From an uncultured Pseudomonadota bacterium (GTDB lineage: Bacteria; Pseudomonadota; Gammaproteobacteria; Burkholderiales; SG8-39), in contig CAIXPL010000035.1 of NCBI GenBank assembly GCA_903921325.1, positions 1 through 64,000 of the forward strand: a DNA stretch of 64,000 nucleotides, given 5' to 3'. Made by a program: the position numbers and the translations under genes. Positions 10,857-20,983 of the stretch are shown here, piece by piece. Each line of letters begins with the position of its first letter. Position 1 is the first letter of the stretch. Below the pieces are notes generated by a model. The model searched no databases. It saw nothing but the letters and a program-made list of their open reading frames with translations, and was not told the origin of the DNA.

Positions 10857-11683
10857 ACACACATACCCCCCCGCGATCGGCGTTTTTTGTATCCGATGGC
10901 ACCGGCATCACGGTGGAGAATTTCGGTCACAGCCTGCTTACCCAGTTTGAGCATGTCGCGTTCGTGCAGGCGGTCATCCCATTTGTCGATTCGATCGAAA
11001 AAGCCGAGGAGTGCGTCGCCCGCATCACCGAGGCCGGCCGGCACGGCGTGCGTCCGGTCGTGTTCACGACCCTGGTCAATAGCGAAATCCGCGATGTCAT
11101 CCGCCGCGCTGACTGCCTGATGCTCGATTTCTTTGAACGGTTTCTCGACCCGCTGGAGGCCGAACTCGGCACCCGTTCCAGTCACGCCATCGGGCGCTCG
11201 CACGGGCGGGTCGGCAACAAGGAATACCGCGACCGTATCGATGCGGTGAATTTCACGATGTCGCATGACGATGGCATGTCGCACAAGGAGTTGGACAGTG
11301 CCGATGTCATCCTGGTGGGCGTCTCGCGCAGCGGCAAGACGCCCACCTCCTTGTACCTGGCACTGCAGTTCGGCGTGAAGGCGGCCAACTACCCCTTGAT
11401 TCCTGAGGATTTTGCGCGCGGTGAACTGCCCCCTGCTCTCGTTCAGCGCATGGGCAAGCTCTATGGTCTGTCCATCGCCCCCGATCGCCTGTCAGAGATT
11501 CGCCATGAGCGGCGCCCCAATAGCCGCTACGCGAGCATTGAGAACTGCCGCTACGAGGTTGAGCAGGCGGAAGTCATGATGCGGCGGCACCAGATTCCCT
11601 GGTTGAGCTCAACCACGCGATCGATTGAAGAAATCGCCGCCAAGATCCTGCAGGAAATCAAACTCGAGCGGCGCAGCTTCTAG
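10853..11683 (+). CDS. ppsR: PEP synthase regulatory protein (kinase/pyrophosphorylase)
   Basis: PpsR is the bifunctional DUF299 enzyme. It inactivates PEP synthase by ADP-dependent phosphorylation of a threonine and reactivates it by phosphate-dependent dephosphorylation. The 276-residue length fits the family. The N-terminal FFVSDGTGITVENFGHSLL and the P-loop GVSRSGKT at 156-163 are characteristic, as is the C-terminal SIEEIAAKILQE. The start is an ATG behind AGAAAGG. It is divergent from its target gene ppsA, which strongly supports the assignment to PEP synthase rather than pyruvate phosphate dikinase. Its TAG stop shares the palindrome CTAG with the stop of the convergent methyltransferase gene. 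Confidence 0.95.
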   Translation: MNTHTPPRSAFFVSDGTGITVENFGHSLLTQFEHVAFVQAVIPFVDSIEKAEECVARITEAGRHGVRPVVFTTLVNSEIRDVIRRADCLMLDFFERFLDPLEAELGTRSSHAIGRSHGRVGNKEYRDRIDAVNFTMSHDDGMSHKELDSADVILVGVSRSGKTPTSLYLALQFGVKAANYPLIPEDFARGELPPALVQRMGKLYGLSIAPDRLSEIRHERRPNSRYASIENCRYEVEQAEVMMRRHQIPWLSSTTRSIEEIAAKILQEIKLERRSF

Positions 11684-12495
11684 CCCGCGGCGCGGTCGGC
11701 GACCCGCCGCTGGCGAAACTGTTCGTACAGGCAGATGGCCACCGCCGCAGCCACATTCAGGGATTCCACACCGGCCGCCATCGGCAGGCGGATCGAACGA
11801 TGCGGCAGGCTGCGTGCCGCAGCACCGACCCCGGCCCCCTCGTTACCAAATATCCAGACCGTCGGGCCGCGCAGATCGGTTTCAAACAGATCGGCTTCGC
11901 CGCCGCCGTCCGCGATCAGCACGCTCGCCGGCGGCTCGCCAGCCAGCGATTCAAGCGCGATCTCCTCATGCAGCCGCAGAGAAAAATGCGCCCCCATCGC
12001 TGCGCGCAGCACCTTGGGTGACCACAAGAAGGCCGTGCCGGTCGTCGCCAGCACCCGCGTGCAGCCGACCGCCGCACTGGTGCGCAGGATCGTGCCGACA
12101 TTGCCACTGTCCTGAATCCGGTCGAGCACCAGGGCATCGCCTGCCAGTCGTGCAAGAGGCGCATTGGCCGGTACCGCCAGCAATCCAAGCAATCCGCTCG
12201 GGCTGGCCAGTGACGATATCTGATCAAAAATCCGCTCAGCGAGAACCACGCGGCGCAGTGCCTGCGTGCGCTCAAACAGATGCCGGATCTCGGCCTTGGC
12301 GAGTCCCTGCTCGCTGGCTGCCAATACGTTCAGCGTGTAACCGGCATCGGCTGCCGCTGCGATCAGATGCGCACCATCGAGCAAGGCGACTGCGCTTTGG
12401 CGCCGCGCGTTCGACGAGCGCGCAATGGCCCGCAAATCGCGCACCAACGGATTGTCGGCCGAATGAATCAAGACCGGCTCGCCCGAGGACGTCAT
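11680..12495 (-). CDS. TrmH/SpoU-family RNA 2'-O-methyltransferase
   Basis: The 271-residue protein has an N-terminal substrate-binding domain ([23 protein letters not shown]) and a C-terminal knotted SPOUT domain. The three SpoU motifs are all present: [31 protein letters not shown] and [19 protein letters not shown]. It should methylate a ribose 2'-OH in rRNA or tRNA using S-adenosylmethionine. It most resembles the RlmB/TsnR-like group, but the target nucleotide cannot be told from sequence. The ATG at 12495 overlaps the rnhB stop as ATGA, so it is the last gene of the rpsB-rnhB block. Confidence 0.88.
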   Translation of the reverse strand: MTSSGEPVLIHSADNPLVRDLRAIARSSNARRQSAVALLDGAHLIAAAADAGYTLNVLAASEQGLAKAEIRHLFERTQALRRVVLAERIFDQISSLASPSGLLGLLAVPANAPLARLAGDALVLDRIQDSGNVGTILRTSAAVGCTRVLATTGTAFLWSPKVLRAAMGAHFSLRLHEEIALESLAGEPPASVLIADGGGEADLFETDLRGPTVWIFGNEGAGVGAAARSLPHRSIRLPMAAGVESLNVAAAVAICLYEQFRQRRVADRAAG

Positions 12496-13097
12496 GCGGC
12501 ACCCGAGGTCGATCGATCTTCGGTGAGCGCAGCGCGGACCGGCGCAAAGCTGCGCCGGTGAATGGCGCATGGACCCAACCGGTGCAATGCCTGCCGATGA
12601 GCGGGGCTGGGATAGCCCTTGTTATCGGCCAAACCATAGTCCGGATAACGCAATGCCAGCGCATGCATCAAGGCATCGCGAGTGGTCTTGGCAAGAATCG
12701 AGGCCGCACTGATGCAGTCGATGCGCGCATCACCGCCGACAAACAATCGGGTCGGATAGGCCACACCCGGTGCCCGATTGCCATCGACCCAGACTTCATC
12801 GGGTACGCTCGACAGTGCCGCGACCGCCCGGCGCATGGCCAGCAGCGTTGCCTGAAGAATATTCAGCGCGTCGATTTCAGCCACACTGGCCGACGCAACG
12901 GCATAGCACAGGGCGTGGTGGCGGATCTGTAACGCAAGTCGCTCGCGCTCGCGTGCACTCAGCGTTTTGGAATCAGCCAGTCCGTCAATGGGTTGATGTG
13001 GATCGAGAATGACCGCGGCCGCGTAAACCGGCCCCGCCAAAGGCCCGCGACCGACCTCATCAACGCCGGCAATCAACCGTGACGCCCCTGCACCCAT
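12492..13097 (-). CDS. rnhB: Ribonuclease HII
   Basis: RNase HII removes ribonucleotides and RNA-DNA hybrids from DNA. The 201-residue protein has the family's N-terminal motif [20 protein letters not shown] with the first catalytic Asp and Glu. Further acidic residues lie in WVDGNRAP and in [15 protein letters not shown]. The ATG at 13097 shares its A with the lpxB stop (TGATG), giving tight coupling. This lpxA-lpxB-rnhB order is widespread in Proteobacteria. Confidence 0.95.
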   Translation of the reverse strand: MGAGASRLIAGVDEVGRGPLAGPVYAAAVILDPHQPIDGLADSKTLSARERERLALQIRHHALCYAVASASVAEIDALNILQATLLAMRRAVAALSSVPDEVWVDGNRAPGVAYPTRLFVGGDARIDCISAASILAKTTRDALMHALALRYPDYGLADNKGYPSPAHRQALHRLGPCAIHRRSFAPVRAALTEDRSTSGAA

Positions 13098-14248
13098 CAG
13101 CGCTGCGCAGGCAGGCACTCGATCACCGCGCTGGCCGCGAGGTGATCGGAATCGCGGTAGAGCAGCTGACGCAGCACCTCAAAGCGTCCGCCCAGGCGCA
13201 CGCGAAGTGCCGGATCGGCGAGCAGATTGAGGGCAACTTGCGCCAGATTGGCACCAGTGGCCTCATTCTGGATCAGTTCAGGCACCACGAACTCACCCAG
13301 CAGGATATTGGGCAGACCGATCGCCCGCGCACGCGCCAGGCGCTTCAATATCGCAAACGTGAGCGGCGACAACCGATAGGTAATCACCATCGCACAGCCC
13401 AGTAGCGCAGCTTCCAGCGTCGCGGTACCACTGGTTACCAGGCCGATGTCGGCGGCGGCGAGCGCTTCACGGGCGTGACCGAACAGTAGCCGCAGCGGCA
13501 GGTCACGCGCGTCCATACGCCAGATGCACGCCTCGAACACATCGCGCGTCTCGCGGGTGATGAAGGGCACCAGAAAAAGACTGTCAGGCCGCGCTGCATG
13601 AATGCGCCGTGCCGCATCAATCAGCGCAGGTGCCATCATTTCGATTTCACTGCGCCGGCTGCCTGGCAACAAGGCGAACACGGGAGCCGATTCTGTCAGC
13701 CGCAGCTGCTCACGTGCGGCCGCGCGGGTTGCTGTCGGCGGCTGCGCCTCGGCCAGCGGATGACCCACAAAGCGGGTGGCGATTCCGGCCTGTTCAAAGA
13801 CCTGTTGTTCGAAGGGGAACAGCACCAGCATGCGGGTCACGGACTGGCGAATTCCGGGCAGGCGGCCGCGCCGCCAGCTCCATACAGTCGGCCCGACATA
13901 ATGCACTGTGGGCGTGCCGCGCGCCTTGAGCACCCGTTCCACCGGCAGATTGAAATCGGGCGCATCGATACCGACGTAGACATCGACTGGTTCGCTCGCG
14001 AGGCGTTGCAGCAACGCCCGTCGGATCTTGAGAATCGGACGCAAATGCCGCAGCACTTCGACCAGACCACGCACCGCCAGTGCCTCTTGCGGATGCCAGC
14101 AATCGAGCCCCGCCGCGATCATCCTGGGCCCACCAATGCCGACGCACTGCGCAGCGGGAATCCGCGCCCGCAGCGCGCGGATCAACTGTGCCCCCAGCGC
14201 ATCGCCCGATGGTTCGCCGGCAACCAGACAGATACGTACCGCAGACAT
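13097..14248 (-). CDS. lpxB: Lipid-A-disaccharide synthase
   Basis: LpxB joins UDP-diacylglucosamine to lipid X to make the lipid A disaccharide at the inner membrane. The 383-residue product starts [22 protein letters not shown], the family's N-terminal signature. It contains [38 protein letters not shown] and [13 protein letters not shown], all characteristic of the glycosyltransferase family 19 fold. The start is the ATG at 14248, preceded by AAGGAAATCTTC. The open frame further upstream is not related to LpxB. It sits 37 bp after lpxA. Confidence 0.96.
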   Translation of the reverse strand: MSAVRICLVAGEPSGDALGAQLIRALRARIPAAQCVGIGGPRMIAAGLDCWHPQEALAVRGLVEVLRHLRPILKIRRALLQRLASEPVDVYVGIDAPDFNLPVERVLKARGTPTVHYVGPTVWSWRRGRLPGIRQSVTRMLVLFPFEQQVFEQAGIATRFVGHPLAEAQPPTATRAAAREQLRLTESAPVFALLPGSRRSEIEMMAPALIDAARRIHAARPDSLFLVPFITRETRDVFEACIWRMDARDLPLRLLFGHAREALAAADIGLVTSGTATLEAALLGCAMVITYRLSPLTFAILKRLARARAIGLPNILLGEFVVPELIQNEATGANLAQVALNLLADPALRVRLGGRFEVLRQLLYRDSDHLAASAVIECLPAQR

Positions 14249-14285
14249 GAAGATTTCCTTGCCGCTCGCCGCTATCGGCTCGCGC

Positions 14286-15074
14286 TTAGCGAACGATGCC
14301 GCGGGTTGACTGTGCGAGGAATGCCACCAGCGGGACAAGGACAGGTGTCTCGAGGGCTGCCTTCTCAAGGGCGGCGCGTGCCTCGGCAAGCGTGAGACCG
14401 CTGCGATAAAGCGTGCGATAGGCCGCCCGCACCGCGCTGATCGCCTCCGCGTCAAAACCGCGCCGGCGCAGCCCTTCGCTGTTGATCCCGCGTGCCGATG
14501 CCGGATTGCCCTCGGCCATTACAAAGGGCGGCACATCCTGGCGCAGCATGGTGCCACCACCACTCATGCAGTGCGCGCCGATGTGCACAAACTGATGCAC
14601 CCCGGTGAACGCCCCCATCACCACATGATCACCCACGTGGACATGGCCCGCGAGTTGCGAATTATTCGCCAGTATCACGCGATTGCCGATCTGACAATCA
14701 TGCGCAACGTGCACGTAGGCCATGATCCAGTTATGGTCGCCAATTCGCGTGGCCCCGGCGTCCTGCACGGTGCCGGTATTCAAAGAACAAAATTCGCGAA
14801 TGAGGTTGTGTGAACCGATCTCAAGGCGGGTCGGCTCGCCTGCGTATTTCATGTCCTGCGGCGCCGAACCGAGCGATGCAAACTGATAAACGCTATTGTC
14901 GTTGCCGAGGCTGGTGTGACCCTCGATCACCACATGACCGGCAATCCGGGTGCGCGCACCGATCACAACATCCGGACCGATCAGGCTGTAAGGGCCGATG
15001 CTGACCTCAGCCCCGATCTGCGCCCGCGAGTCGACGATCGCCGTGGGATGGACCGTTGCGCTCGGATCGATCAT
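14286..15074 (-). CDS. lpxA: UDP-N-acetylglucosamine O-acyltransferase
   Basis: LpxA transfers a hydroxyacyl chain from acyl carrier protein to the 3-OH of UDP-GlcNAc, the first step of lipid A synthesis. The 262-residue protein is built mainly from hexapeptide repeats (left-handed beta helix, about 1-190), with the catalytic His segment [13 protein letters not shown] and a C-terminal helical part ([20 protein letters not shown]). Its start overlaps the fabZ stop by 4 bp. Acyl-chain length preference cannot be judged by eye. Confidence 0.96.
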   Translation of the reverse strand: MIDPSATVHPTAIVDSRAQIGAEVSIGPYSLIGPDVVIGARTRIAGHVVIEGHTSLGNDNSVYQFASLGSAPQDMKYAGEPTRLEIGSHNLIREFCSLNTGTVQDAGATRIGDHNWIMAYVHVAHDCQIGNRVILANNSQLAGHVHVGDHVVMGAFTGVHQFVHIGAHCMSGGGTMLRQDVPPFVMAEGNPASARGINSEGLRRRGFDAEAISAVRAAYRTLYRSGLTLAEARAALEKAALETPVLVPLVAFLAQSTRGIVR

Positions 15075-15547
15075 AGCGGACGAAACGCACTCAACAAGAC
15101 CGCCTCGGCCGCCAACTCACCGTCCACAGTGACTCGGGTCTTGAATTTATAGATCCCGCGCATGGCACGGATCTGCTCGACTTCGAGGCGCATCTGGTCC
15201 CCCGGCAGCACCGGGCGCTTGAATCGAGCCTCGTCAATACCGGCAAACAGCGTCACAAAATCAGCAGGATTGAGCGCGAGTGATCGCCCAACCAGAATGG
15301 CCGCGGCCTGTGCCAGCGCCTCCAGAATCAGAACCCCCGGCATCACCGGATTATTCGGAAAGTGCCCGGGGAAAAATGGCTCGTTATAGGTAACGTTCTT
15401 GATCGCCACGATACGCACATTCGGTTCAAACTCGATCACGCGATCAACCAGCAGGAACGGTGCCCTGTGTGCAAGCCAGCGCATTACCTCGCGCGATTCC
15501 ATCACCGCCGCAGTGCGCTCGGTTACCGGTTTGTTTTTGTCCACCAT
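15071..15547 (-). CDS. fabZ: 3-hydroxyacyl-ACP dehydratase FabZ
   Basis: FabZ dehydrates 3-hydroxyacyl-ACP in fatty acid elongation and competes with LpxA and LpxD for hydroxyacyl-ACP. The 158-residue hot-dog-fold protein has the catalytic His in [15 protein letters not shown] and the catalytic Glu in [29 protein letters not shown] near the N-terminus is also typical. It lies one base from the lpxD stop and overlaps lpxA by 4 bp, the usual lpxD-fabZ-lpxA arrangement. Confidence 0.96.
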   Translation of the reverse strand: MVDKNKPVTERTAAVMESREVMRWLAHRAPFLLVDRVIEFEPNVRIVAIKNVTYNEPFFPGHFPNNPVMPGVLILEALAQAAAILVGRSLALNPADFVTLFAGIDEARFKRPVLPGDQMRLEVEQIRAMRGIYKFKTRVTVDGELAAEAVLLSAFRPL

Positions 15548-16642
15548 TTAACTGTCCTTGGCTACTGTCGAGTCCTGCAGGGATTCCAGACGCTTCACCC
15601 GCCGCACCAGGGCATCGAGTGAGCGCAAATGTGCACTGTTGCGCAGCCAGTCACCGCGCTTGTCAAACGGGAACACGCCCACATAGGTGTCTGCTTGCGC
15701 AATCGATCGTGTAATCGTCGTGCCGCCGGCGATCGTGGTGCCATCGGCAATGACCAGATGCCCGGCCAGGGTCGATGCACCACCGATAATGCAATGCGCT
15801 CCCACCTGGGTGCTTCCCGCGATGCCGGTGTTGCCCGCAATGACCGTGTGATCACCGATTCGGCAGTTGTGGGCGATCTGGACCAGATTATCCACCTTCA
15901 CGCCATTGCCAATCACAGTGTCATCCAGTGCGCCACGGTCTACCGCCGTATTGGCACCAAGTTCCACATCATCACCAATGACCACCCCGCCAATTTGCGG
16001 TATTTTGATCCATTTGCCCTGCGCTGGTGCAAAACCAAATCCGTCTGAACCCAGAACGCAGCCGGAATGGAAAATGCCGCGCTCGCCGATCTGCACTCGA
16101 TCATAAAGAGTCACCTTTGCGTGCAGTCGCGTGCCGCGCCCAATCTGGCAGTCGGGTCCGACGCTGCACCCCGCGCCGATCGTGACATTGGCCGCGATGC
16201 GCGAGCGTGCCCCGATGACCGCGAGTGCGCCGACACTGGCGGTCGGATCGATCTGGGCGCTCGAGTCGATGACAGCACTGGGATGAACGCCCGGTACAGC
16301 CACCGTGGCCGGGTGCAGCAGCGCGGCCATACGCGCAAAATAAGCGTAGGGATCGGCTGTGACGATACGCGTGATATCGGTGAGCCCGCGATGCGCAGGC
16401 CGCAATATCACCGCGCCTGCCTGCGTTTGCGCCAGCTGATCCTGATAGTCGGCACGGTGCAAGAACGCAATCGATGTGCGATCTGCCCCCTTCAGCGAAG
16501 CGACGCGAGTGACTTCGATCAGCGCATCACCGACGATCTCGGCATCGCCGAGCTGATCGACCAGATCGCGCAGCCGATATCGGCGCGGCTCGGACAAGAT
16601 CTCAGGGCTTTCCTGGTGCCGCCGCCGGGCGTCCGGCCTCAA
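15548..16642 (-). CDS. lpxD: UDP-3-O-acylglucosamine N-acyltransferase
   Basis: LpxD adds the second hydroxyacyl chain, to the 2-amino group, in lipid A synthesis. The 364-residue protein has the N-terminal uridine-binding domain ([18 protein letters not shown] to about 110), then hexapeptide repeats with the catalytic His in [19 protein letters not shown], and a C-terminal helix ([16 protein letters not shown]). The only ATG in frame before the conserved domain is at 16642. This makes lpxD overlap the skp coding end by 41 bp, longer than the other overlaps in this block. Confidence 0.94.
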   Translation of the reverse strand: MRPDARRRHQESPEILSEPRRYRLRDLVDQLGDAEIVGDALIEVTRVASLKGADRTSIAFLHRADYQDQLAQTQAGAVILRPAHRGLTDITRIVTADPYAYFARMAALLHPATVAVPGVHPSAVIDSSAQIDPTASVGALAVIGARSRIAANVTIGAGCSVGPDCQIGRGTRLHAKVTLYDRVQIGERGIFHSGCVLGSDGFGFAPAQGKWIKIPQIGGVVIGDDVELGANTAVDRGALDDTVIGNGVKVDNLVQIAHNCRIGDHTVIAGNTGIAGSTQVGAHCIIGGASTLAGHLVIADGTTIAGGTTITRSIAQADTYVGVFPFDKRGDWLRNSAHLRSLDALVRRVKRLESLQDSTVAKDS

Positions 16643-17171
16643 GCGCCTTGATCACCTTCTCGGTGACATCAATGCGCGCACTGGCCCACACCGCATCCTG
16701 GAAGATGATGTCGTATTTCTCGCGCTCGGCGATTTCCTTCACCACCCGATTGGCACGCTCCAGAATGCCCTGCAATTCTTCATTGCGGCGCTGATTGACG
16801 TCATCACGGAATTCGCGCTGCTTGCGCTGGAACTCGCGATTGGCTTCGTTGAAATCGCGCTCCAGCTTGCGCCGGTCGGATTCGGCCATCACCGGCCCCT
16901 GCTTGTCGAGCGTGTCCTGCAGTTTGCGAAGTTGTTCGGCCAACTTGGCCATCTCATCGTCGCGATGCTTGAATTCCTTTTCAATCTTCTCCTGCGCAAC
17001 CTTGGCTGGTGCCGCTTCGCGCAGAATTCGATCAATATTGACAAATCCGATCCGGGTCTCCGCGGACTGCGCCGACACCCCGCCCGCTGCCGCAAGCATC
17101 AAGGCACAGCACACCCCTGACATCAATCGATTCAAGCCCTTCTCCTTAACGATTTCTTGTGTGCCAACCAT
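16602..17171 (-). CDS. skp: Periplasmic chaperone Skp (OmpH family)
   Basis: Skp holds unfolded outer-membrane proteins in the periplasm and hands them to the BAM complex. The 189-residue product has a signal peptide ([20 protein letters not shown]), the family start [18 protein letters not shown] and a long charged coiled-coil segment (about 60-140) that forms the tentacles. [22 protein letters not shown] ends the body domain. The ATG at 17171 shares a base with the bamA stop (TGATG). A second ATG 16 codons later would give a more usual signal-peptide length, so the true start could be either. Confidence 0.92.
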   Translation of the reverse strand: MVGTQEIVKEKGLNRLMSGVCCALMLAAAGGVSAQSAETRIGFVNIDRILREAAPAKVAQEKIEKEFKHRDDEMAKLAEQLRKLQDTLDKQGPVMAESDRRKLERDFNEANREFQRKQREFRDDVNQRRNEELQGILERANRVVKEIAEREKYDIIFQDAVWASARIDVTEKVIKALEAGRPAAAPGKP

Positions 17172-19492
17172 CAGAACACGGTGCCAAGAGTGAATTGAAA
17201 ATGCTGCGCCCGGTCGCCTTGGCGCTTGGCAATCGGATAACCCAGGCTCAACTGCAGCGGTCCAACCGGCGACAACCAGCTGAATGTACCGCCCGCAGAA
17301 TACCGGATTCGCAGGTAACCCAGTGAGCCATCGGTGTAATTTGGGTTCCACACTTGCCCGGCATCAATGAAGGTGCCCAATCGAACCGACCGATCCTGCC
17401 CCAGACCGGGAAATGGAAACAGCGTCTCGGCATTGGCGAGCATTTTACGCGATCCGCCAATCGGAAATCCATTGGCATCGAGCGGACCCAGGCTGTTGGT
17501 GAAATAGCCGCGCACCGATCCGATACCGCCTGCCGTATACGCTTTGAAGAAGGGCAGCGGTTGCCCTGCGTAGCCATCTCCATAGCCCAGTTCGCCGCCC
17601 AGCTTGAGGGTGACATTGCGTGACAACGGGTAGTAGCTGGTTTGCGAATAACCCATTTTGTAGTACTTCACATCGAGCACGGGCACGCTCACCTCCCCAC
17701 CGAGGCGGCGCACCGTTCCGTCGGTGGGCCACACTGCACTGTCACGAGAATCGCGCGCCCAGCCGACGCTGCTGATCAGGGCATAGGTGCTGGTTCCGTA
17801 TTCATTGACATAGGCGGCGTAGATCAGCGGGCTGTTGCCATACAAGTCAAGCCGCGTATTTTCCACCGCCAATCCGACATTGATTCGATCCCGTTCACTG
17901 ATCGGAAAGCCAAAACGCATGCCGGCACCGAGCGTATGGGACGTGTAATTCTGGATGCGCAATGCATGCGGATCATAGGTCCGGTCATAGACGTCATAGC
18001 CAAGACTGACCCCGTCAGCGGTCCAGTAAGGATCGGTAAACGACAACGACACCGTTTTGTTCAGAGTGCCCCGCGCGGCCTGCACTGACATCGAATTGCC
18101 AGTGCCAAGGACATTCTGTTGACTCACCCGCGCCTGCAATACAACCTTTTCTGTCGATGAATAGCCAAGCCCTGCTGAAATCGAGCCGGTGGCACGTTCC
18201 TTCACCTTCACGTTGACATCGACCTGATCGGTGGTGCCGGCCACCTGTTCAGTGTCGGTATCCACTTCGGAGAAAAACTGCGTCAACTCCAGCCGCTGCT
18301 TGGAACGGGCGATTTTCTGGTTATCGAAAAACCCGCCCTCAAGCTGGCGCAGTTCACGCCGGATGACACCGTCGCGCGTCGATCGATTTCCCACCACATT
18401 GATGCGCCGCACGTAGTTGCGTCGCCCCGGATCGACCATCATGGTGAAATTCACGGTGCGCTGCTCTTTGTCCACCTCGGGCACCGCATTGACATTGGCA
18501 AATGCATAGCCGTCATTGCCAAGCCGATCGGCAATTGCCTTGGTCGAGTCATTGAGCTTCTCGCGCGAGAACGCATCGCCAGGTTTGAGCTTGACGAGCG
18601 CCATCAGATCGTCCGAGGCGAGCATCAGGTCGCCGCCGAGCTTGATCGCTGACACCGTGTAGCGATTGCCCTCGGTGATTGCGATGGTGATAAATACATC
18701 GCGCTTGTCAGGTGATATCGAGACTTGCGTCGACTCGATGGTGAAATCGAGATAACCGCGATTCATGTAGTACGAGCGCAGGGTTTCAATATCGGCCCCG
18801 AGCTTTTGCCGCGAATACTGGTCATTTTTGGTGTACCAGCTCATTGCCCCCGGGGTCTGCAGGGCCAGCAGCCCCACCAGGTCGGATTCCTTGAAGTCAT
18901 GCGTGCCGACGATGCTGATGCGTCGAATCAGGGCCACCTGCCCCTCGTCGATTGCAAAAGAGATGGCAACCCGGTTGCGCTCGAGGGGGGTGATCGTCGT
19001 GGTGATCTGCGCGCCGTATTTACCGCGGGTGAGGTACTGTCGTTTGACCTCCTGTTCGGCCTGTTCAACCATGGAGCGATCAAATGTTCGGCCCTCCGCC
19101 AGACCCGCGTCGCGCAGGCCCTTTTTTACTTCATCGGCTTTGAAATCTTTCATGCCGGTGAATTCGATCGAGGCCACCGCGGGACGTTCCTCAATGGTCA
19201 CCACCAGCACCGAACCCTCGCGCTCGATGCGCACGTCACGGAAAAATCCGGTCGCATAGAGCGCCTTGATGGCATCGCGTGCCCTTTGATCGTCCATCGT
19301 GTCGCCGACACGCACGGTGAGGTAATTGAATACCGTTCCGGCCTCAATACGCTGAATGCCATCGACCCGGATATCGCGCACTTCGAATGACTCGATCGCA
19401 CTGGCCGTGACGGTCCGGGTCAGCGCGCCAAGCGCGAGGAGCAACATGACCGCACGTCGCGCCATCAGCATGTATGAATGATTTGAACGCAA
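17171..19492 (-). CDS. bamA: Outer membrane protein assembly factor BamA
   Basis: BamA is the central beta-barrel of the BAM machine that inserts outer-membrane proteins. The 773-residue protein has a signal peptide (about 1-31), five POTRA repeats (about 35-430; the first starts FEVRDIRVDGIQRIE) and a C-terminal 16-strand barrel. The conserved loop-6 motif is present as GSVRGYF, and the barrel ends with the beta-signal FQFTLGTVF. It lies between rseP and skp, the standard order. Length and ends are normal. Confidence 0.97.
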   Translation of the reverse strand: MRSNHSYMLMARRAVMLLLALGALTRTVTASAIESFEVRDIRVDGIQRIEAGTVFNYLTVRVGDTMDDQRARDAIKALYATGFFRDVRIEREGSVLVVTIEERPAVASIEFTGMKDFKADEVKKGLRDAGLAEGRTFDRSMVEQAEQEVKRQYLTRGKYGAQITTTITPLERNRVAISFAIDEGQVALIRRISIVGTHDFKESDLVGLLALQTPGAMSWYTKNDQYSRQKLGADIETLRSYYMNRGYLDFTIESTQVSISPDKRDVFITIAITEGNRYTVSAIKLGGDLMLASDDLMALVKLKPGDAFSREKLNDSTKAIADRLGNDGYAFANVNAVPEVDKEQRTVNFTMMVDPGRRNYVRRINVVGNRSTRDGVIRRELRQLEGGFFDNQKIARSKQRLELTQFFSEVDTDTEQVAGTTDQVDVNVKVKERATGSISAGLGYSSTEKVVLQARVSQQNVLGTGNSMSVQAARGTLNKTVSLSFTDPYWTADGVSLGYDVYDRTYDPHALRIQNYTSHTLGAGMRFGFPISERDRINVGLAVENTRLDLYGNSPLIYAAYVNEYGTSTYALISSVGWARDSRDSAVWPTDGTVRRLGGEVSVPVLDVKYYKMGYSQTSYYPLSRNVTLKLGGELGYGDGYAGQPLPFFKAYTAGGIGSVRGYFTNSLGPLDANGFPIGGSRKMLANAETLFPFPGLGQDRSVRLGTFIDAGQVWNPNYTDGSLGYLRIRYSAGGTFSWLSPVGPLQLSLGYPIAKRQGDRAQHFQFTLGTVF

Positions 19493-19517
19493 CGTTGTTT
19501 CCGGATCGGGCGATCCG

Positions 19518-20888
19518 TCAGTGGAAGGACCGTAAGATGTCGTTGAAAAGTGCGCAGGCCATCAAGACGATCAACACCCCTAGACCGGCGCGCTGGCCGA
19601 GATCAATGATCCTGAGTGGCAGCGGCCGACCCATCACCATTTCGAAAAAATAGTATAGCAGGTGCCCCCCATCAAGGACCGGTATGGGCAGCAGATTCAA
19701 CACCCCGAGACTGATTGAAATGAGTGCAATGAACAGGCAATAGGGGACCAGCCCGAGGCTTGCACTATGTCCGGCAAACTGCGCGATGCTGACCGGGCCA
19801 CTGAGATTGCGCCACGACAGTTCGCCAGTGAGCATGCGCCCGAACATGCGCACCGAAAAACTTGCCATTTCCCAGGTTTTCGCAGCCGCATGCGTGAGCG
19901 CTGCCAGCGGACCATAGCGCACTTCGATGACAAGACCGGCCAGCGCTGCCTCATCGATTGCCGGACCAATTCCGATGCGGCCAACCGGCGCGCCCGCCGC
20001 GTTCTCAACACTGGCAGGGGTAAGCGCCACCGTGCGCCGTTCACCCTGGGCCGAGGCAATCGTGATCTGGGTGAGCATCGCCGGTCTGGCTTGCGCTGCT
20101 CTCACCAGTGCCTCCCACGTGGTCACCGGCAACCCTTCCAGCGCAATCACCTGCTCACCTGCCATGAGCCCGGCCGCCGCCGCAGGGCTGCCCGGTTCAA
20201 CATGCCCGATTCGCGTCCCGAGCGGTGGATTGTAAAGACTCAACCCTATCGGTTCCCACGGATCGCCCTGCGCGGATTCGGCATTGAACTGGCTGAAATC
20301 GAGTGTCACCGCGCGACGACCACCCTCGCGTGGGCTCACGGTCAGCTCAACAGGCTGATGCGCCACCGCACGATCAATCAACGCCCAGCGCAACTCATTC
20401 CAGCTCGCCACTGGCTGGTGCTCGACCTCATCGATACGGTCACCCGCGCGCAAGCCTGCCATCGCCGCCGGACTGTCCACGGCGGGCGCGGCGATGATGG
20501 CGCGCGGTTCATCGGTACCAACCATGAAAATGGCCGCATAGATGAGCAACGCCAGCAGCAGGTTGGCAAGTGGACCGGCCGCCACGATTGCGGCACGGCG
20601 CCACAGCCGCTGCCGATTAAACGCCCGGTGCGCCTCACTCGACTCGACAGGCCCGTCCCGTTCATCGAGCATTTGCACAAATCCACCCAGCGGGATAGCT
20701 GCCAGCACCCACTCTGTCTGATCGCCACGCGGCGAGCGCCAGGCATACAGGGCCTTGCCGAAACCGATCGAAAACCGTAATACCTTGACACCACATAGAC
20801 GGGCAACCGTGTAGTGCCCAAGCTCGTGGAATACGATGAGCGGGCCCAGCGCGACAATGGCAGCAATGACCGTGTAGAGCGTCTTCAT
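19518..20888 (-). CDS. rseP: Site-2 protease RseP
   Basis: RseP is an inner-membrane zinc protease that cleaves the anti-sigma factor RseA in the envelope-stress pathway and clears signal-peptide remnants. The 456-residue protein has the zinc motif HELGH at residues 21-25 in the first membrane segment, two periplasmic PDZ domains (about 110-290) and the third metal ligand region NLLPIPVLDGGH near the C-terminus. Its position before bamA links envelope stress control with outer-membrane assembly. The family is M50. Confidence 0.96.
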   Translation of the reverse strand: MKTLYTVIAAIVALGPLIVFHELGHYTVARLCGVKVLRFSIGFGKALYAWRSPRGDQTEWVLAAIPLGGFVQMLDERDGPVESSEAHRAFNRQRLWRRAAIVAAGPLANLLLALLIYAAIFMVGTDEPRAIIAAPAVDSPAAMAGLRAGDRIDEVEHQPVASWNELRWALIDRAVAHQPVELTVSPREGGRRAVTLDFSQFNAESAQGDPWEPIGLSLYNPPLGTRIGHVEPGSPAAAAGLMAGEQVIALEGLPVTTWEALVRAAQARPAMLTQITIASAQGERRTVALTPASVENAAGAPVGRIGIGPAIDEAALAGLVIEVRYGPLAALTHAAAKTWEMASFSVRMFGRMLTGELSWRNLSGPVSIAQFAGHSASLGLVPYCLFIALISISLGVLNLLPIPVLDGGHLLYYFFEMVMGRPLPLRIIDLGQRAGLGVLIVLMACALFNDILRSFH

Positions 20889-20983
20889 CTATGCGGCCAC
20901 CTTGTCATGACCAGCAGCGGCCCGGTGCCGGTAACCTGTTCGACCCGTGCCCGCGCAACCCGTGTTGCCAAAACCGAGCGCGC

